Below are positions 11,687 through 24,600 of a stretch of 64,000 nucleotides of DNA, piece by piece. The number at the start of each line of letters is the position of its first letter. Positions within the stretch are counted from its first letter, which is position 1. The stretch is from Leptasterias polaris (taxonomy: Eukaryota; Echinodermata; Asteroidea; Forcipulatida; Asteriidae), in NCBI GenBank assembly GCA_037783415.1, contig JAZGTN010000009.1, positions 12,462,001 to 12,526,000 on the forward strand. Reading direction: 5' to 3'. The notes under the pieces are model-generated. The model was not told the origin of the DNA. It saw only the letters and a program-made list of their open reading frames with translations, and made no database searches. The position numbers and the translations under genes were made by a program.

Positions 11687-12617
11687 TTTTACAAGTGTAA
11701 CAAGAGCAGTCAAGTGGAAATACGTGAATAGAGAGAGAGAGAAAAGCAGAGAGCATTCAGAAAAAGCAGGGGGTAAACAGGGATTATGGAGACAAAGGGG
11801 GGGGGGGGGTTATGGAGGGAAGGGGCTGGCTTGACCACAAGAAGTTGGAAACACAAAGGACAAGATGGAAGGTTTGGAAGAGGGAGAAAAAGTAAATAAT
11901 TAGTAAATAAGGCAGACTAAACAAATTATTTTGTACTCTTTCAGAGCGAAATTTGAAACATGCTGTCATCACGAACAGCAAAATGTATTCGGTCTGTACA
12001 TTCAAAAAAGTTTCTGCACCAGTCATAGGCTCAAATTCATGGCTGTTTTTATTGAGTATCATCAGGATTTCAGAAATGAACTGAAAATTCTCTACAAAAA
12101 TGTGCAGACCGTTTTTTTTTTTATAAATGTGACGGCATCCACAGTTTTGGGATTTGAGGACAAGTTGCACTTGAAGGGTATCAAACACAGTGTCAAATAT
12201 GAGGTAAGAGACTTTTTCATAAGGGTTCTATCATGTAAGGGTTCTATCTATTGGAAAATGAGTGCATCACAAAACTGGATTTGACCTTGGAGCCCCCTCT
12301 TTAAAAAATCTGGGGCATTATGGTACATTTAATTGATGAATTTAATACAATTCCTGGTGTACAATTGAATTGTACACCAGCATCTGCATGCAAAAGTGTA
12401 AGATTTGTATATTTTTTTAAATATAGATTCGTGGACGCTTTGTGCCTGCTGACCTTTGACCGGTGGGCTCTGATGACATCATGAGTCACATCATTTGCAT
12501 GATTACACATTTGTATGTATTAACAGTATGGGAAAGATTCCAACATGTGCATTACTTTTTAACGTCAGGCCTGATTTGTTAATTGACACTGACTACCTAC
12601 CCAAAATGTCCTGTGTA

Positions 12618-12705
12618 TGCACACCCAAGGTCCAGTGGTTGGACTGAAGGGCTTGCACTCACATGGTTTTGGGTTCGAATCCTACCAAGCTAACTGCTGA
12701 TTTCA
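12618..12705 (+). repeat. tRNA-like SINE head fragment
   Basis: A B-box-like GGGTTCGAATCCTACC follows an A-box-like CAGTGGTTGGACTGAAGG. No body or tail is recognisable. Confidence 0.4.
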
Positions 12706-15673
12706 AAATGACTAAAATAAGTAATGTCATCTAGTTACTGAATCACAATTTATTAATTTAAATTCATTATTACTTAAATTTCATTACTTGAAAAAAACCT
12801 TATGAATTTGTTCCATGAAATACATTTCATTTATGTACAGCTTAATAGAAATTAAAACAAAGACAGAGATGAGAATGATTGGAACTCATTATGTATCCAA
12901 GTTATTATTTCTTTTCCTGGCAATTCATTGAGATTGTTATTTTGATTATTCTCTTTCACTGCATGCACAACTGAACAGGAAAGTGTAGAGCTATGAACTT
13001 TTAATCGCCTACACCTTATGAGGCGGTGAAATCGTCTGATCATTGGATGCGCTGTTCAAGATCGTTTAAGCTGGTAAGTCCAAAAGCTACTCTCAGCAGA
13101 GAGAAATACTAAGGAGATATGGTAACCAGTAACAATGCATTGTAGTTTACAATGATAAGACTGGTTCACTGCTAAATTGTTTGCTTAAAAGATTAATTTA
13201 ATTTTGTGGAATTTGACATTAGGAAATGGGGGGAGGGGTGAGCAGGGGCAGGGTGCCATCTGGAGGTATATCACCCAACATTTATGCCTGCCTAATATAA
13301 TTGCACTTATCATAACTGATGCATAAAAAAAATACTTGTAAAGCACACTTGTCCCATAAAATAAATAAACGTGCTCGACGACACTAGGGTGACATTTTAG
13401 GGGAGTATAAGGGGGTGCACCATTTTTTTTCTAGGGGGAACTTCTGGACAAAAATAAGCTCCTTTTCAGCGCTCTCTTTAAAAATGTCACTTTTTTATGT
13501 AAGAAAATCTGCTTTGGAGGTGAAAACATTGTCTGAGTGTAAGTAGAAAATTTGTTTTACAGACATTGAAATTACTACATAAAAGCTTGTAACATGTAAC
13601 TTTTTATTCTGGCAATTTTTTATTTTATTTTTTAAGTCTAGATTTCAAAAGGGAGGGGGTTGGAGGGGCTCCACCTCCTTAGTTATTCCATTGTTGACAA
13701 AGGAAAGAAATAGATCAGTCTTCAGCAGTTTCGTGAACATAATAGTGCTGAAAACTTCCACAAACTAAGCCTAGATTAAAAGTGAAGAGGAGGAACAAAC
13801 ACCAAAAAGACCCAGCGTAAATTAGAAATCTGGTTATAACTGTTTTATTTATGGAGACTTTCAATCAAATTGTGATCCTCCAAAATATGTTTACAAAATT
13901 CATGAATACTTGATGCATACAAAAAACACTGCGACCAACATTAAGTTATTTATCCTGGGCATAATTTACTATAAATACTGCATACTCCACAAAGGACTAG
14001 AGAGATCATGGTTTCAGGAATGCTTTCAGTTCAATAAACATTGGTAGTGATAGTGTACAAGTATAAGGCTCATTGAATCGGCAATATAGTAGGGGTTTAA
14101 CCCTGGTGTTTCTGGTTCACATAGCAAGCACCCTTGTTTACAGGTTTGTTTGCTCAGGGCGCTACAGTGATTAAGTTCACCTATGAGGCATCCACGGTTT
14201 TATTACCAGAAAAATATAATAATAGTAGGGGCTAAACCTTGTGTTTCTGGCTCACAAAGCACCCTTGTCTACAGGTTTGTGAGTTACATTGATTAAGCTC
14301 ACTCTTAAGGCACTCTTGGTTCTATTACCAAAAATTAATCGTGCAAACTTATCTTTCTTTACAATGAATTATAAATGGCATAGGCATTTGATCAATCTTT
14401 CCTTAAATATATTTTTGTCGGGAGGACGTCCAACCTCCTGTCAGGCACGGTGATAATTTAAAATGTCATCAAAGTACATGTCTTGGTGACAGATACAAAA
14501 TAAAAAGAAAAGTGAAGTTTTAAGGTAATCCTAGTATCACACACACCGATGTATAAAAATAAAGCACAAAATCACAGGCACTTTGGATTAGAGTCGAACC
14601 TTCAACACTCGACCATCATTCTCTGTCATTGATGAGAGGGCACAGGCTTCCTGTAACGCTATTAAACTACCCCAAACCCTTCAAAATCCAACTGCATATT
14701 TTGTTTGATTCTGTTGGTCTGAGGATTGCTCTTATAATCTGATCATGTTTTTACATACTCTGATTGGCCACGGCAAAGGTGTCCTTGAGCAAGAATCATT
14801 ATTGCTTCTCAGCACCTAGGATTAAATGGGTACCTGTGAGGGTTGATGTGAATGATTTGCAACCAGTGCCCCCATTTGGCTGTCGATGCTGCTTACTCTG
14901 AAGGAGTTGAGATGGTTTCAGGAATGCAAAAGGCCCAATAAGAAAGGGGTAGTAAGGCACTTTGATACTAAGTTTAAAAGTGTGTAATAAATGCCTATTT
15001 TTGTTTTTACTACAAACACGGGATCAGGCATTCCACCATAATCAGAGTCTAACAGTTTTGCTTAAGGGTTATCATATAAAGTTGTACTTTGATAGAGGAA
15101 GGATCCTAATAAATTACTCAAAGGTGATGAACACGGTACGTAGAAAGAGCAGTTAGGGTAGTGTGTAAATAAAGTACACTTGCACTTTGATTGAAGGAAT
15201 GTGGACTCTACTAAAGTCGTCGTCAATGCAACATGGTTACGCACGAGTAGCGCCCGGTCTTAAAAATGCACACACAGTTTTTTTATACATGTAAATATGA
15301 TGAGTTTGTACCTTTGTTTAAAGCACAGAGACAAGTATGTGAACTTTAAGTGACCCAAAATAAACATAAAGTAATAAATTTATCAAAAACTGTAGATTTT
15401 CAAGCTGAAATATTTAAAGGGAAGTTTTCCACCATGACCATCTAAGTTATGTGCAAATCTGTGAACATCTATATTTTTAATCTTGCCAATGTTGTGCGTG
15501 CCATTTGATAGTCCCTGGATACTGTGTACAATATGCACAAACCAATTTGGAAAAGATCGATCACTGGTATTACTGCACAGCAATTAAAAAAAAAAATCCA
15601 GTGTACAAGTAAACCAAGTTACATCGTCATGGCATTCAAGAGACATAATGTATATATGGAAAGATTTTATGTT
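12706..15673. other. intergenic stretch between RTK-1 and the Ly6 gene
   Basis: AT-rich, with no spliceable exon seen on either strand. It holds a partial duplication of about 120 bases (14100-14215 versus 14225-14335, sharing CCTTGTGTTTCTGG-type text) and a decayed SINE at about 14765-14965 (GTGTCCTTGAGCAAG). A fragment at 15415-15510 (AAGGGAAGTTTTCCACCATG) recurs at 54024-54125. Confidence 0.5.
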
Positions 15674-18600
15674 CTACTGTAGTAATACACAAACAGTGAG
15701 CGCACTTAGAAACAACCATGAAAGTGGCTTGAGGAAGGCTACACCATTACAGCCAGAGCCCTCACAGAAGCAGATAACTCCATTGACCGTAGCACCATCT
15801 GAGCTGGGTACTAGATAAGGCAGCCATGGATTAGCCTCTTCTCCAAAGTAACATTTGTTCTCTGGTATAAAGGAATCCTTAAACAGTCCACATCCTCTGG
15901 AAACACCATCCAATAGTATACCTGATCCTAAACAGGAAAATTGGCAAAGATATAAATTGGTAAAATGAAAAAGCGGCAATAGGTAGTTTAGATATAATGA
16001 TAATACTAGGTTCTCATATAGTGCTTTATCACACCCCTAGGGTCGTATCAAAGCGCTCAATATTTTTTCCTGCAAGGTATGTGGAAATACGTTAGAAAGT
16101 ATAAAACCTTTTCCTTTATAGCACCATGTAATGGTTTGCAACATGCTGCCGATCAGACCAGGAACACCGGGGCGAACCCCTTCTCTTTACAATAAGTGCA
16201 CTGGTTTCGTTTACATGTGTCACAGGTCTTTCTAACTTTTGGCTAAGTAATTTTGAAGGACCTGGTCGGTTCGTCTATTAGTAAAAAAAATAAAGATCAG
16301 ACAGAGATAGGCCTATATATGCATTGCTTCTTCTTATATTATTATTCAAATCAATCATCAAAACATATACAATGATTTACAATAATGTTGTGATTTAAGT
16401 ACAATCGGCTTGTGTAATTAATTATGAGAAATAGGCTTCGATGAGCAGAGCTTCAAGGATATTCTCAGAGGTTGGTGTATCATCAGCACAAAGGGATGGA
16501 AAGCGTCAGAGGTTGTTATCATCAAAACAATGGGATGGAAATTGCGAAGAGGCGGACCGGGCCGGCTCCCCAAAGCGTGATCTGTAAGGGACAGGGTAGA
16601 TCAACGAGAGGTGATATACAATTATAAGAAAGAACACCGGAGAGTAATTGTTTCGATGTGATCACCTCTAGATCATTAACGCTTCTAATCATTGCAACAA
16701 CAAAAATGATCGACGTTACTTAAGTAAACAGCAATGAAGTAATTTTTATATAAACAACAATTTACTTTACGAAAATGTATAATGGAAAGAATTGCAATCT
16801 CACACATTCTTCAAAAAGTCAACAAATCTTTCTAACGTCAAATAAACTTAGGATTTATTTAACATAAAACGGAGTGGGATATTTCCTCTAAAATTATCGT
16901 CAATATATTAAATAATACAATCATCGTTTATACAATTCATTAAGATAACAAAGTAAGAAGCCTACCTGTAAGGGACAGGGTAGATCAACGAGAGGTGATA
17001 TACAATTATAAGAAAGAACACCGGAGAGTAATTGTTTCGATGTGATCACCTCTAGATCATTAACGCTTCTAATTATAAAGAGCAAGAAAGTAAAATAAAA
17101 ACAACAATTTGCGCGCTGCGATAATCGCGTGCTGAAGAGCGCACGGGCGCAACGCACACAGAGGACGACTGCAATGCGACAGGGTCCGACATTCTCCCCT
17201 CTTTGAATCATGGCGTCCTCGACATGTGTCTTCTTGACTAATTAATTGGCCTTGGAATAAATGGCCTTAATCAGGTTATTGGTAGCCTTCAGTGCTTCCT
17301 GTTGAGTAGCAAAATGTTGTGCAAGAAGCTTAGCCTCAGGAGTTTCGAATCCATAATACTGAGGGGGTCTTCTCCGACGCACTGGTCTGCGAGATGCATA
17401 AGTACTCTTGGGAGTTGTTTCTGACTCTGATGAAGACATTGATTCTGAAGGAGATTTCTTCTCATCAAGGTTGGAGTTATTTAGACTTGTTCCAGGTTCC
17501 TTCGCCACAGGGACTGGAACATCATTGTCATTCTGACAAGTGTAGACTTCTGCAGGAGTTTCTTTTGGCATGAAGCTTTGGGCATTTGGATTAAGTGAAA
17601 TCCTTGGAGTAGGTATTGGACGGAGGATGTATGTTTGACTCTTGTCTGAGGAGTCAGAGTCCAATGCATCATTTGAATCATCTAGATGCTCTTTAAGTGA
17701 TTGTCTTAATGATTTCCGCTGGCGGGGTTTTGGTTGTGGTGGTCTCGGTGTATCATCTTCAGATGGCTCATTTCCAAAGAAACCGCATGGAAGCAGCATA
17801 TTTCGATGGAGAGTTTTGTTTGGGCCGTCATCATTTATCGGACCAACCAAGTACACAGGTATTTCAGGACTCATCTTGCGGATGACTTTGTACACGTTTT
17901 TACTCCAGCGATCAGCAAGTTTGTGTTGTCCCTTCAAGCCGACATTCCTGATAAGAACATGATCTCCTTCTTTGAGATTATTCTCGCGGACTGACTTATT
18001 GTATTTCTTCCTATAGGCAGATGCAGTCTTCTCCATGGTGGCAGAGGCAAGTTTATGGGCTCTTTGTAGTCTTTCTTTTAAGTCAGCTACATAGTTCCGA
18101 TGCAAGGTGTTCCCAGTCAGGGTGGGTAAACCAAACAGAAGATCAATGGGAAGGCGTGGTTCTCTGCCGAACATCAAAAAGTATGGAGACACTCCTGTTG
18201 AGGTATGCTTGGTACAGTTATAAGCATGCACCAGGGGGCCAACATGGAGTCGCCATTTAGTCTTTTTCTCATCCTCCAGCGTGCCTAACATCATCAGCAA
18301 GGTTTGATTAAACCGCTCACATTGGCCGTTTCCTTGAGGATGGTATGGCGTTGTTCGAGTCTTCTTAGTCCCAGAGATTGAGCAGAGCTCCTTGATGATT
18401 TTTGCTTCAAAATCACGACCTTGGTCAGAATGTAACCTTTCTGGAAATCCATAGTGTACGAAGTAGGATTCCCACAAGATTTTAGCAACGGTGCGGGACG
18501 TCTGATCTTTGGTTGGGAAAGCTTGGGCATATCTTGTGTAATGATCTGTTACAACAAGTATGTTTTTGGTGTTTCTGTCGTCGGGTTCTAAGGTGAGGAA

Positions 18601-21600
18601 ATCGATGCAGACCAATTCCATTGGAGAGGTGGTTCGGATGGAAACTAATGGTGCAGCCTTCACAGCTCGCCTTTTCCGTCTTACACACCTCTCACATGTC
18701 CGACATTTCTCCTCGACATCTGCTGCCATAAGTGGCCAGTAAAATCGGGAACGAACCAAGTCTAACGTCCTGTCTTCTCCAAGATGTCCAACATCGTCAT
18801 GCAAACCGTGAAGAGCTTGTCGTCGTTGGCTTTTAGGCAAAACCAATTGTAGGATTTTGCGACCATCATGACTAGTACTCTTTCTATACAACACTCCATC
18901 TCTGAGGAATAACTTGTCCCACTGGCGTAAGAGTATTTTGGCTTCATTTTGTAATGATGCTCGCTCTTCTTTTGTAGGCTTATACTCTTCTTCAAAGAAG
19001 TGAATTATTTGTCGCAAGACCTCATCTTCCCGTTGAAAAGATTGCCAATCAATGGAATCCATTTTTGGCAATGTCGTTGGTTCTAACTCAATGAATTCCG
19101 ATGGAACGGCTTGTGTAGAATCAGTCAAACTTTCGACCAGAGGGGGATTCTCGTCTTCTTGACTGTTTGTAGAGTTATTCGCCAGAACATCAATTCTGCG
19201 ATTTTGACAGATTGCCTGGAAAACCTCACGTGTGCAGGTGCTGACGTCTTCATTTTGACTGCCTTGGTTTATTTTGTTTCGTAGTAGACTGATACGGTCT
19301 TCAATTTGGATTGATTCGTCGTCGTCTCTTGGTGGTTGTTGTGGTCTTCTGGATAACCCATCTGCGTCGGTATTCTTACAACCAGGACGATACTTGATAT
19401 CAAAGTTGTAGTTGGCAAGGGCTGCTAGCCACCTATGACCAGTGGCATCCAACTTGGCCGTGGTGAGTACATAGGTCAGCGGATTGTTGTCAGTCAGGAC
19501 AGTGAATTTGGTACCATATAGGTAGTCGTGGAACTTATCAGTAATAGCCCATTTTAGAGCTAAAAACTCCCATTTGTGAGCCGGGTAGTTTAGTTCACTC
19601 TTGGAAAGCCCTCGACTTGCATAGGCTATCACTCTGAGTTTACTGTCTTCTTGTTCTTGGTACAGGGCTGCCCCCAAGCCGATCCCACTTGCATCTGTGT
19701 GTATCACGAAGGGCTTTTTGTAGTCGACAAATCCTAACACAGGAGCAGTCGTGAGTTTCTCTATTATTGTGTCAAAGGATTGTTGGCACTCTTTAGACCA
19801 TAAATCGCCGAATGGTTCATTTGGACTTCGAAGTGTCGTTTTGCTCTTTCTCTTCGTGGTTGTCTTCCGGAAACGCTTCTTTGTCAGATCACAGCCATTA
19901 GTCAGCTCATTCAATCGTTTGGCAATGGATGAGAAACCTTCAACGAAACGACGGTAGTACCCAGCGAATCCTAGAAAGGATTTCAGTTCTTTCGCAGTGG
20001 TCGGAACGGGCCATGTCTTGACAGCGTCTATCTTACTGGGATCTGTACTGACTCCTTCACTGGAAACAACGTGACCAAGACACTTAACTGATGATTGGAA
20101 GAACTTGCATTTGTTGGGTCCAAGTTTCAAACCAAACTGCCGAAGGCGCTCTAAAACTTTCATTAGTCTTTCTTCATGTTCTTCTGCAGTTTTACCGAAT
20201 ACTATAATGTCATCCAAGTAGACGAAGACTTCAGTTTGGTTGAGGTCGCCCATACATTTTTCCATCAGTCGCTGGAAAGTGGCAGGTGCATTTGTTATCC
20301 CTTGTGGCATTCGGTTAAATTCGTAGAAACCAAGAGGACACCAAAAAGCTGTTTTGTGTTTATCTTCTTCAGCGAGCTCGATTTGGTAGTATCCTGACTT
20401 CAAATCCAAACACGAGAACCACTTCGCTCCACACATGGCATGCAACATGTCTTCAATCTTCGGGATGGAATATTGATCTCGGATGGTACGGGTGTTCAGT
20501 TTTCTGTAGTCAATGCACATACGCAGATCACCGTTCTTCTTTCGTACAAGAACTATTGGAGACGCAAACTGGCTCTCTGAGTTCTTTATTATTCCTTTGT
20601 CCTGGAGATCCTTGAGGTGCTGTCGTGCATCAGCGTAGTCAGCAGGGGGAATACGTCGACAGTTCTCGCGGAACGGGGTCTCATCCGACAAGTGAATTTT
20701 GTGTTTTACGGTGGTTGTGCACCCAATGTCAAGATCATCTTTCGAGAAGACATCACTGTAGTTATGCAGAATATCTTTAATTCTACGTATTTCTCTTTCA
20801 GGAAGGGATGAACCATCGAAGTCAAATTTGACGCAGTCAGTCGAATCTTCAATCGAATTTTCTAATTCGATAGGTGATTCTGCAGGAAAAATTGACTTCT
20901 GGGATATACTTGATACAGAGGCAATGTTGCAGTGAGCAGGGATGACCACATATTGGTGGGACTTATTGGCGAGGACTACCCTCGTTTTCGCCGTCCGATG
21001 TGCTGGCAATTCAACCAAGGTGTTTCTCACCATTATTTCACTAGGAAGTTGGGATGAACTTCCATGTTCGATGAGAACTTCTTGCTTGATTCTTTTGCGG
21101 TTGGTTATCCGTCCTGTCACTTCAATCTCCTGTCCTGGCGCAATTGTGATGGGTCTTTTGCTAGACGATTTCACCTTGCCCAGGTCGCCATTATTATTCA
21201 AGTTCATTCTGTAAAACGTTGCCCAAACAGTGTCAATTGAAAGATTATCGATGATTTTCTTTTCACCTGCTTGATCATACGCTTTAAGCATGGCTCGAAT
21301 GACGTTGGTGTTAGTGCCAACAATCAGGGGAACATCATTTTCTTTCTGGCTAGCAGTACATACGAGAGCTAGAGTTGTAGTCTCTTGTTGCAGACCAGCG
21401 GTGTGGGCCGGAAAGTTGAGATTCAACTCAATGTAGCCTTTGTAAGGAACGGGTTGCCCAGCAGCACCTGTAACCAGTAGATTCGACAAAGGATGTATCT
21501 GGCGGTGAGGAAGGTATTGGCAGTGAAATGCTTCAGTCACGCAAGTTACCTGCGACCCTGTGTCAAGTAAGCATTTGCTTAAATGGCCGTCTATATAAAC

Positions 21601-24600
21601 CGGGGTAGTTGCCTGATTACCGACGACACCTTTGGGGGCAATGCATTCTGATGTTTCATCTGAAACGTTTCCTTGACACGTTTTCGCAGTCTTCGTACTT
21701 GTGAGACTCTTTGATTTTGGGGCAACTGTTTGCCTCTCTACAGCTGCCCGTTGCCTTTTCCCGAACTACGGTTTGTTTGGGGTCTGGTCTGTTGTCGAGA
21801 AATCATTTTCTCTTGTACTAACATTGCATTCCTCTGAGACTTGCACTCATTCATTCTATGGCCGTCTTCTCCACAATTGTAACAGAAGATTGTTGAGCGG
21901 GGCCAGTGATTTTCTGGAGCCGTGGCTGGTCGTTGGTTGTGCCTGAATGTCTGTCTTTGTTCACTCTTGAACAGTCCATCCATTCGCTTTTGTAGTCTAT
22001 CCACCGCTTCTCTCAACATTTCGACTTCGTTCTTCGGCTGCTTGTGGATTTCTTCTTGCTTCATTTGGAAGCTAGTAGCCTTTTGAGGGCGTTTGGTAAT
22101 AGCCTTCTTTCTATCTAACTTCTCTTCTAGCTGAAACTCGGTTGTTCTCACTTCACGAAGTAGCTCCATGAATATCGGTGGACCATCTGGTCTTGTCTTC
22201 AGTTGAAGCAGGTTTAAGAGAGGATCATTAAATAAACAACCTCTCTGGAATTGGTTGCAGAGTACCTTGTCAATCTGGTCTTCCTCAATTCCGTCCTTTT
22301 CAGCTACTTGAGTTAGAAGTGTGTGGATCCTGATTAAATAAGCTGAGGCTTGTTCATCTTCTTTTTGATATGAGCAACGGAAGGACGTCAAAAGCTCATC
22401 ACCGTCAGCGGTAGAACCATAAGCCCTGGTCAAACAATTCAAATATTGCTCTGCGGAACCATCTCCAACTGCCCACACAATATTGAGTGCGGGGGGTACC
22501 AAGGATTCGGTTATTCTGCTTCTCTTTTCTACGTCTGATATGGTGTCATCTTTAACGAGCTGCCTGACAAGACGTCGCCAATTATCAAAGTCGAGTTCTC
22601 CAGGAGGTGTAGGTGTTCTTCCGGAAAATATCCTCAGTCGCCGGTATGATCGATTCGAGCTCTTGTCTACGACGTGGATAACCTTAGGTTCAGAAGAAGA
22701 ACTTGTACTGGTACCGGTAGCATCTCCACCTGTGCTAGTATCGACGGACTTTAGATCATCCAATGTCTTCCCATGCGCAGACAAAAATTCTTTGAGCGCT
22801 TCACTAAAATCAGATTCACTGGCCATTTTGCAGATCGCAAATTGTTTTGTTTTGAACAACTGAACCTACACCAAATCGATAAAAATGCTTAATTTTCAAG
22901 AGAGATGCAGTGTATAAGTCTTTATATTTATCTATCTAGTTATAAAATAACATAAATAGATGCAATATTATCATCAATTTAAATATATATAACGCTATCA
23001 ATCAGTTCTGACAAACAAATCGAATAATAGAGCGTGATGATGAATAATCAACACAACATTGAAGAGAAAACAAGAATGGAATGTAATGCATACATGAAAA
23101 TAACTCCGTAATTAAGCTTCCCTAAAAATAGAGTAGATATCGGCAATAACAAAGGTCAATTTTACTAATTTAAATATCTCCGGGTGGTGCCTCCATTTTG
23201 TCACAGGTCTTTCTAACTTTTGGCTAAGTAATTTTGAAGGACCTGGTCGGTTCGTCTATTAGTAAAAAAAATAAAGATCAGACAGAGATAGGCCTATATA
23301 TGCATTGCTTCTTCTTATATTATTATTCAAATCAATCATCAAAACATATACAATGATTTACAATAATGTTGTGATTTAAGTACAATCGGCTTGTGTAATT
23401 AATTATGAGAAATAGGCTTCGATGAGCAGAGCTTCAAGGATATTCTCAGAGGTTGGTGTATCATCAGCACAAAGGGATGGAAAGCGTCAGAGGTTGTTAT
23501 CATCAAAACAATGGGATGGAAATTGCGAAGAGGCGGACCGGGCCGGCTCCCCAAAGCGTGATCTGTAAGGGACAGGGTAGATCAACGAGAGGTGATATAC
23601 AATTATAAGAAAGAACACCGGAGAGTAATTGTTTCGATGTGATCACCTCTAGATCATTAACGCTTCTAATCATTGCAACAACAAAAATGATCGACGTTAC
23701 TTAAGTAAACAGCAATGAAGTAATTTTTATATAAACAACAATTTACTTTACGAAAATGTATAATGGAAAGAATTGCAATCTCACACATTCTTCAAAAAGT
23801 CAACAAATCTTTCTAACGTCAAATAAACTTAGGATTTATTTAACATAAAACGGAGTGGGATATTTCCTCTAAAATTATCGTCAATATATTAAATAATACA
23901 ATCATCGTTTATACAATTCATTAAGATAACAAAGTAAGAAGCCTACCTGTAAGGGACAGGGTAGATCAACGAGAGGTGATATACAATTATAAGAAAGAAC
24001 ACCGGAGAGTAATTGTTTCGATGTGATCACCTCTAGATCATTAACGCTTCTAATTATAAAGAGCAAGAAAGTAAAATAAAAACAACAATTTGCGCGCTGC
24101 GATAATCGCGTGCTGAAGAGCGCACGGGCGCAACGCACACAGAGGACGACTGCAATGCGACAGGGTCCGACACATGTATTACACAATACACGGGACCTAC
24201 GGCTTTACGTCCCATTCGAAGTACGCAGCAATAATGGTTAAGTGTTTTGCTTAAGGACACAAGTGTCAAGACCGGGATTCGAACCCATACCCTGCTGATC
24301 AGAAACACCTGAGCTATAATTTGGTAAACTAAAGAACAGAATTACAAAGAGGCAATAAATAGTTGCACCACAAAATTTCATGATACCTAAAGGGTTCAAT
24401 CTTTTTCCTGATTTGGGAAGAAAGAATAAAGTTGGTTTAGGTTTCCGCTTTTTTTTTAACAGATACAATTCCACTGGGGTATTTTCAAAACCTTAGCTTA
24501 GGCTCTGTCTACAGGTCCGGGCTTTGTTTGATGTTGGAAACACCGTTCAAAATGTGCACTGCTCCAAAATTGATTACGGAAACTAAGCTGGTGGAGCCGG

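Larger units (their letters stand above)
16218..24172 (-). mobile_element. full-length Ty3/Gypsy LTR retrotransposon
   Basis: The element is 7955 bases, running right to left. Both LTRs are 974 bases and looked identical wherever I compared them, implying a young insertion. CATG flanks both sides (16214-16217 and 24173-24176), a 4-base target-site duplication. In sense order it has the 5' LTR, a primer-binding site, gag, pol in the -1 frame (protease, RT, RNase H, integrase), a polypurine tract and the 3' LTR. Both ORFs are intact, so it may still be competent. There is no env-like ORF. It sits in intron 2 of the Ly6 gene, inside an older SINE. Confidence 0.95.

Noticed and set aside
16921..24186. 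95-codon minus-strand ORFs found twice
   Set aside because: They are LTR sequence and repeat because the LTRs are identical.
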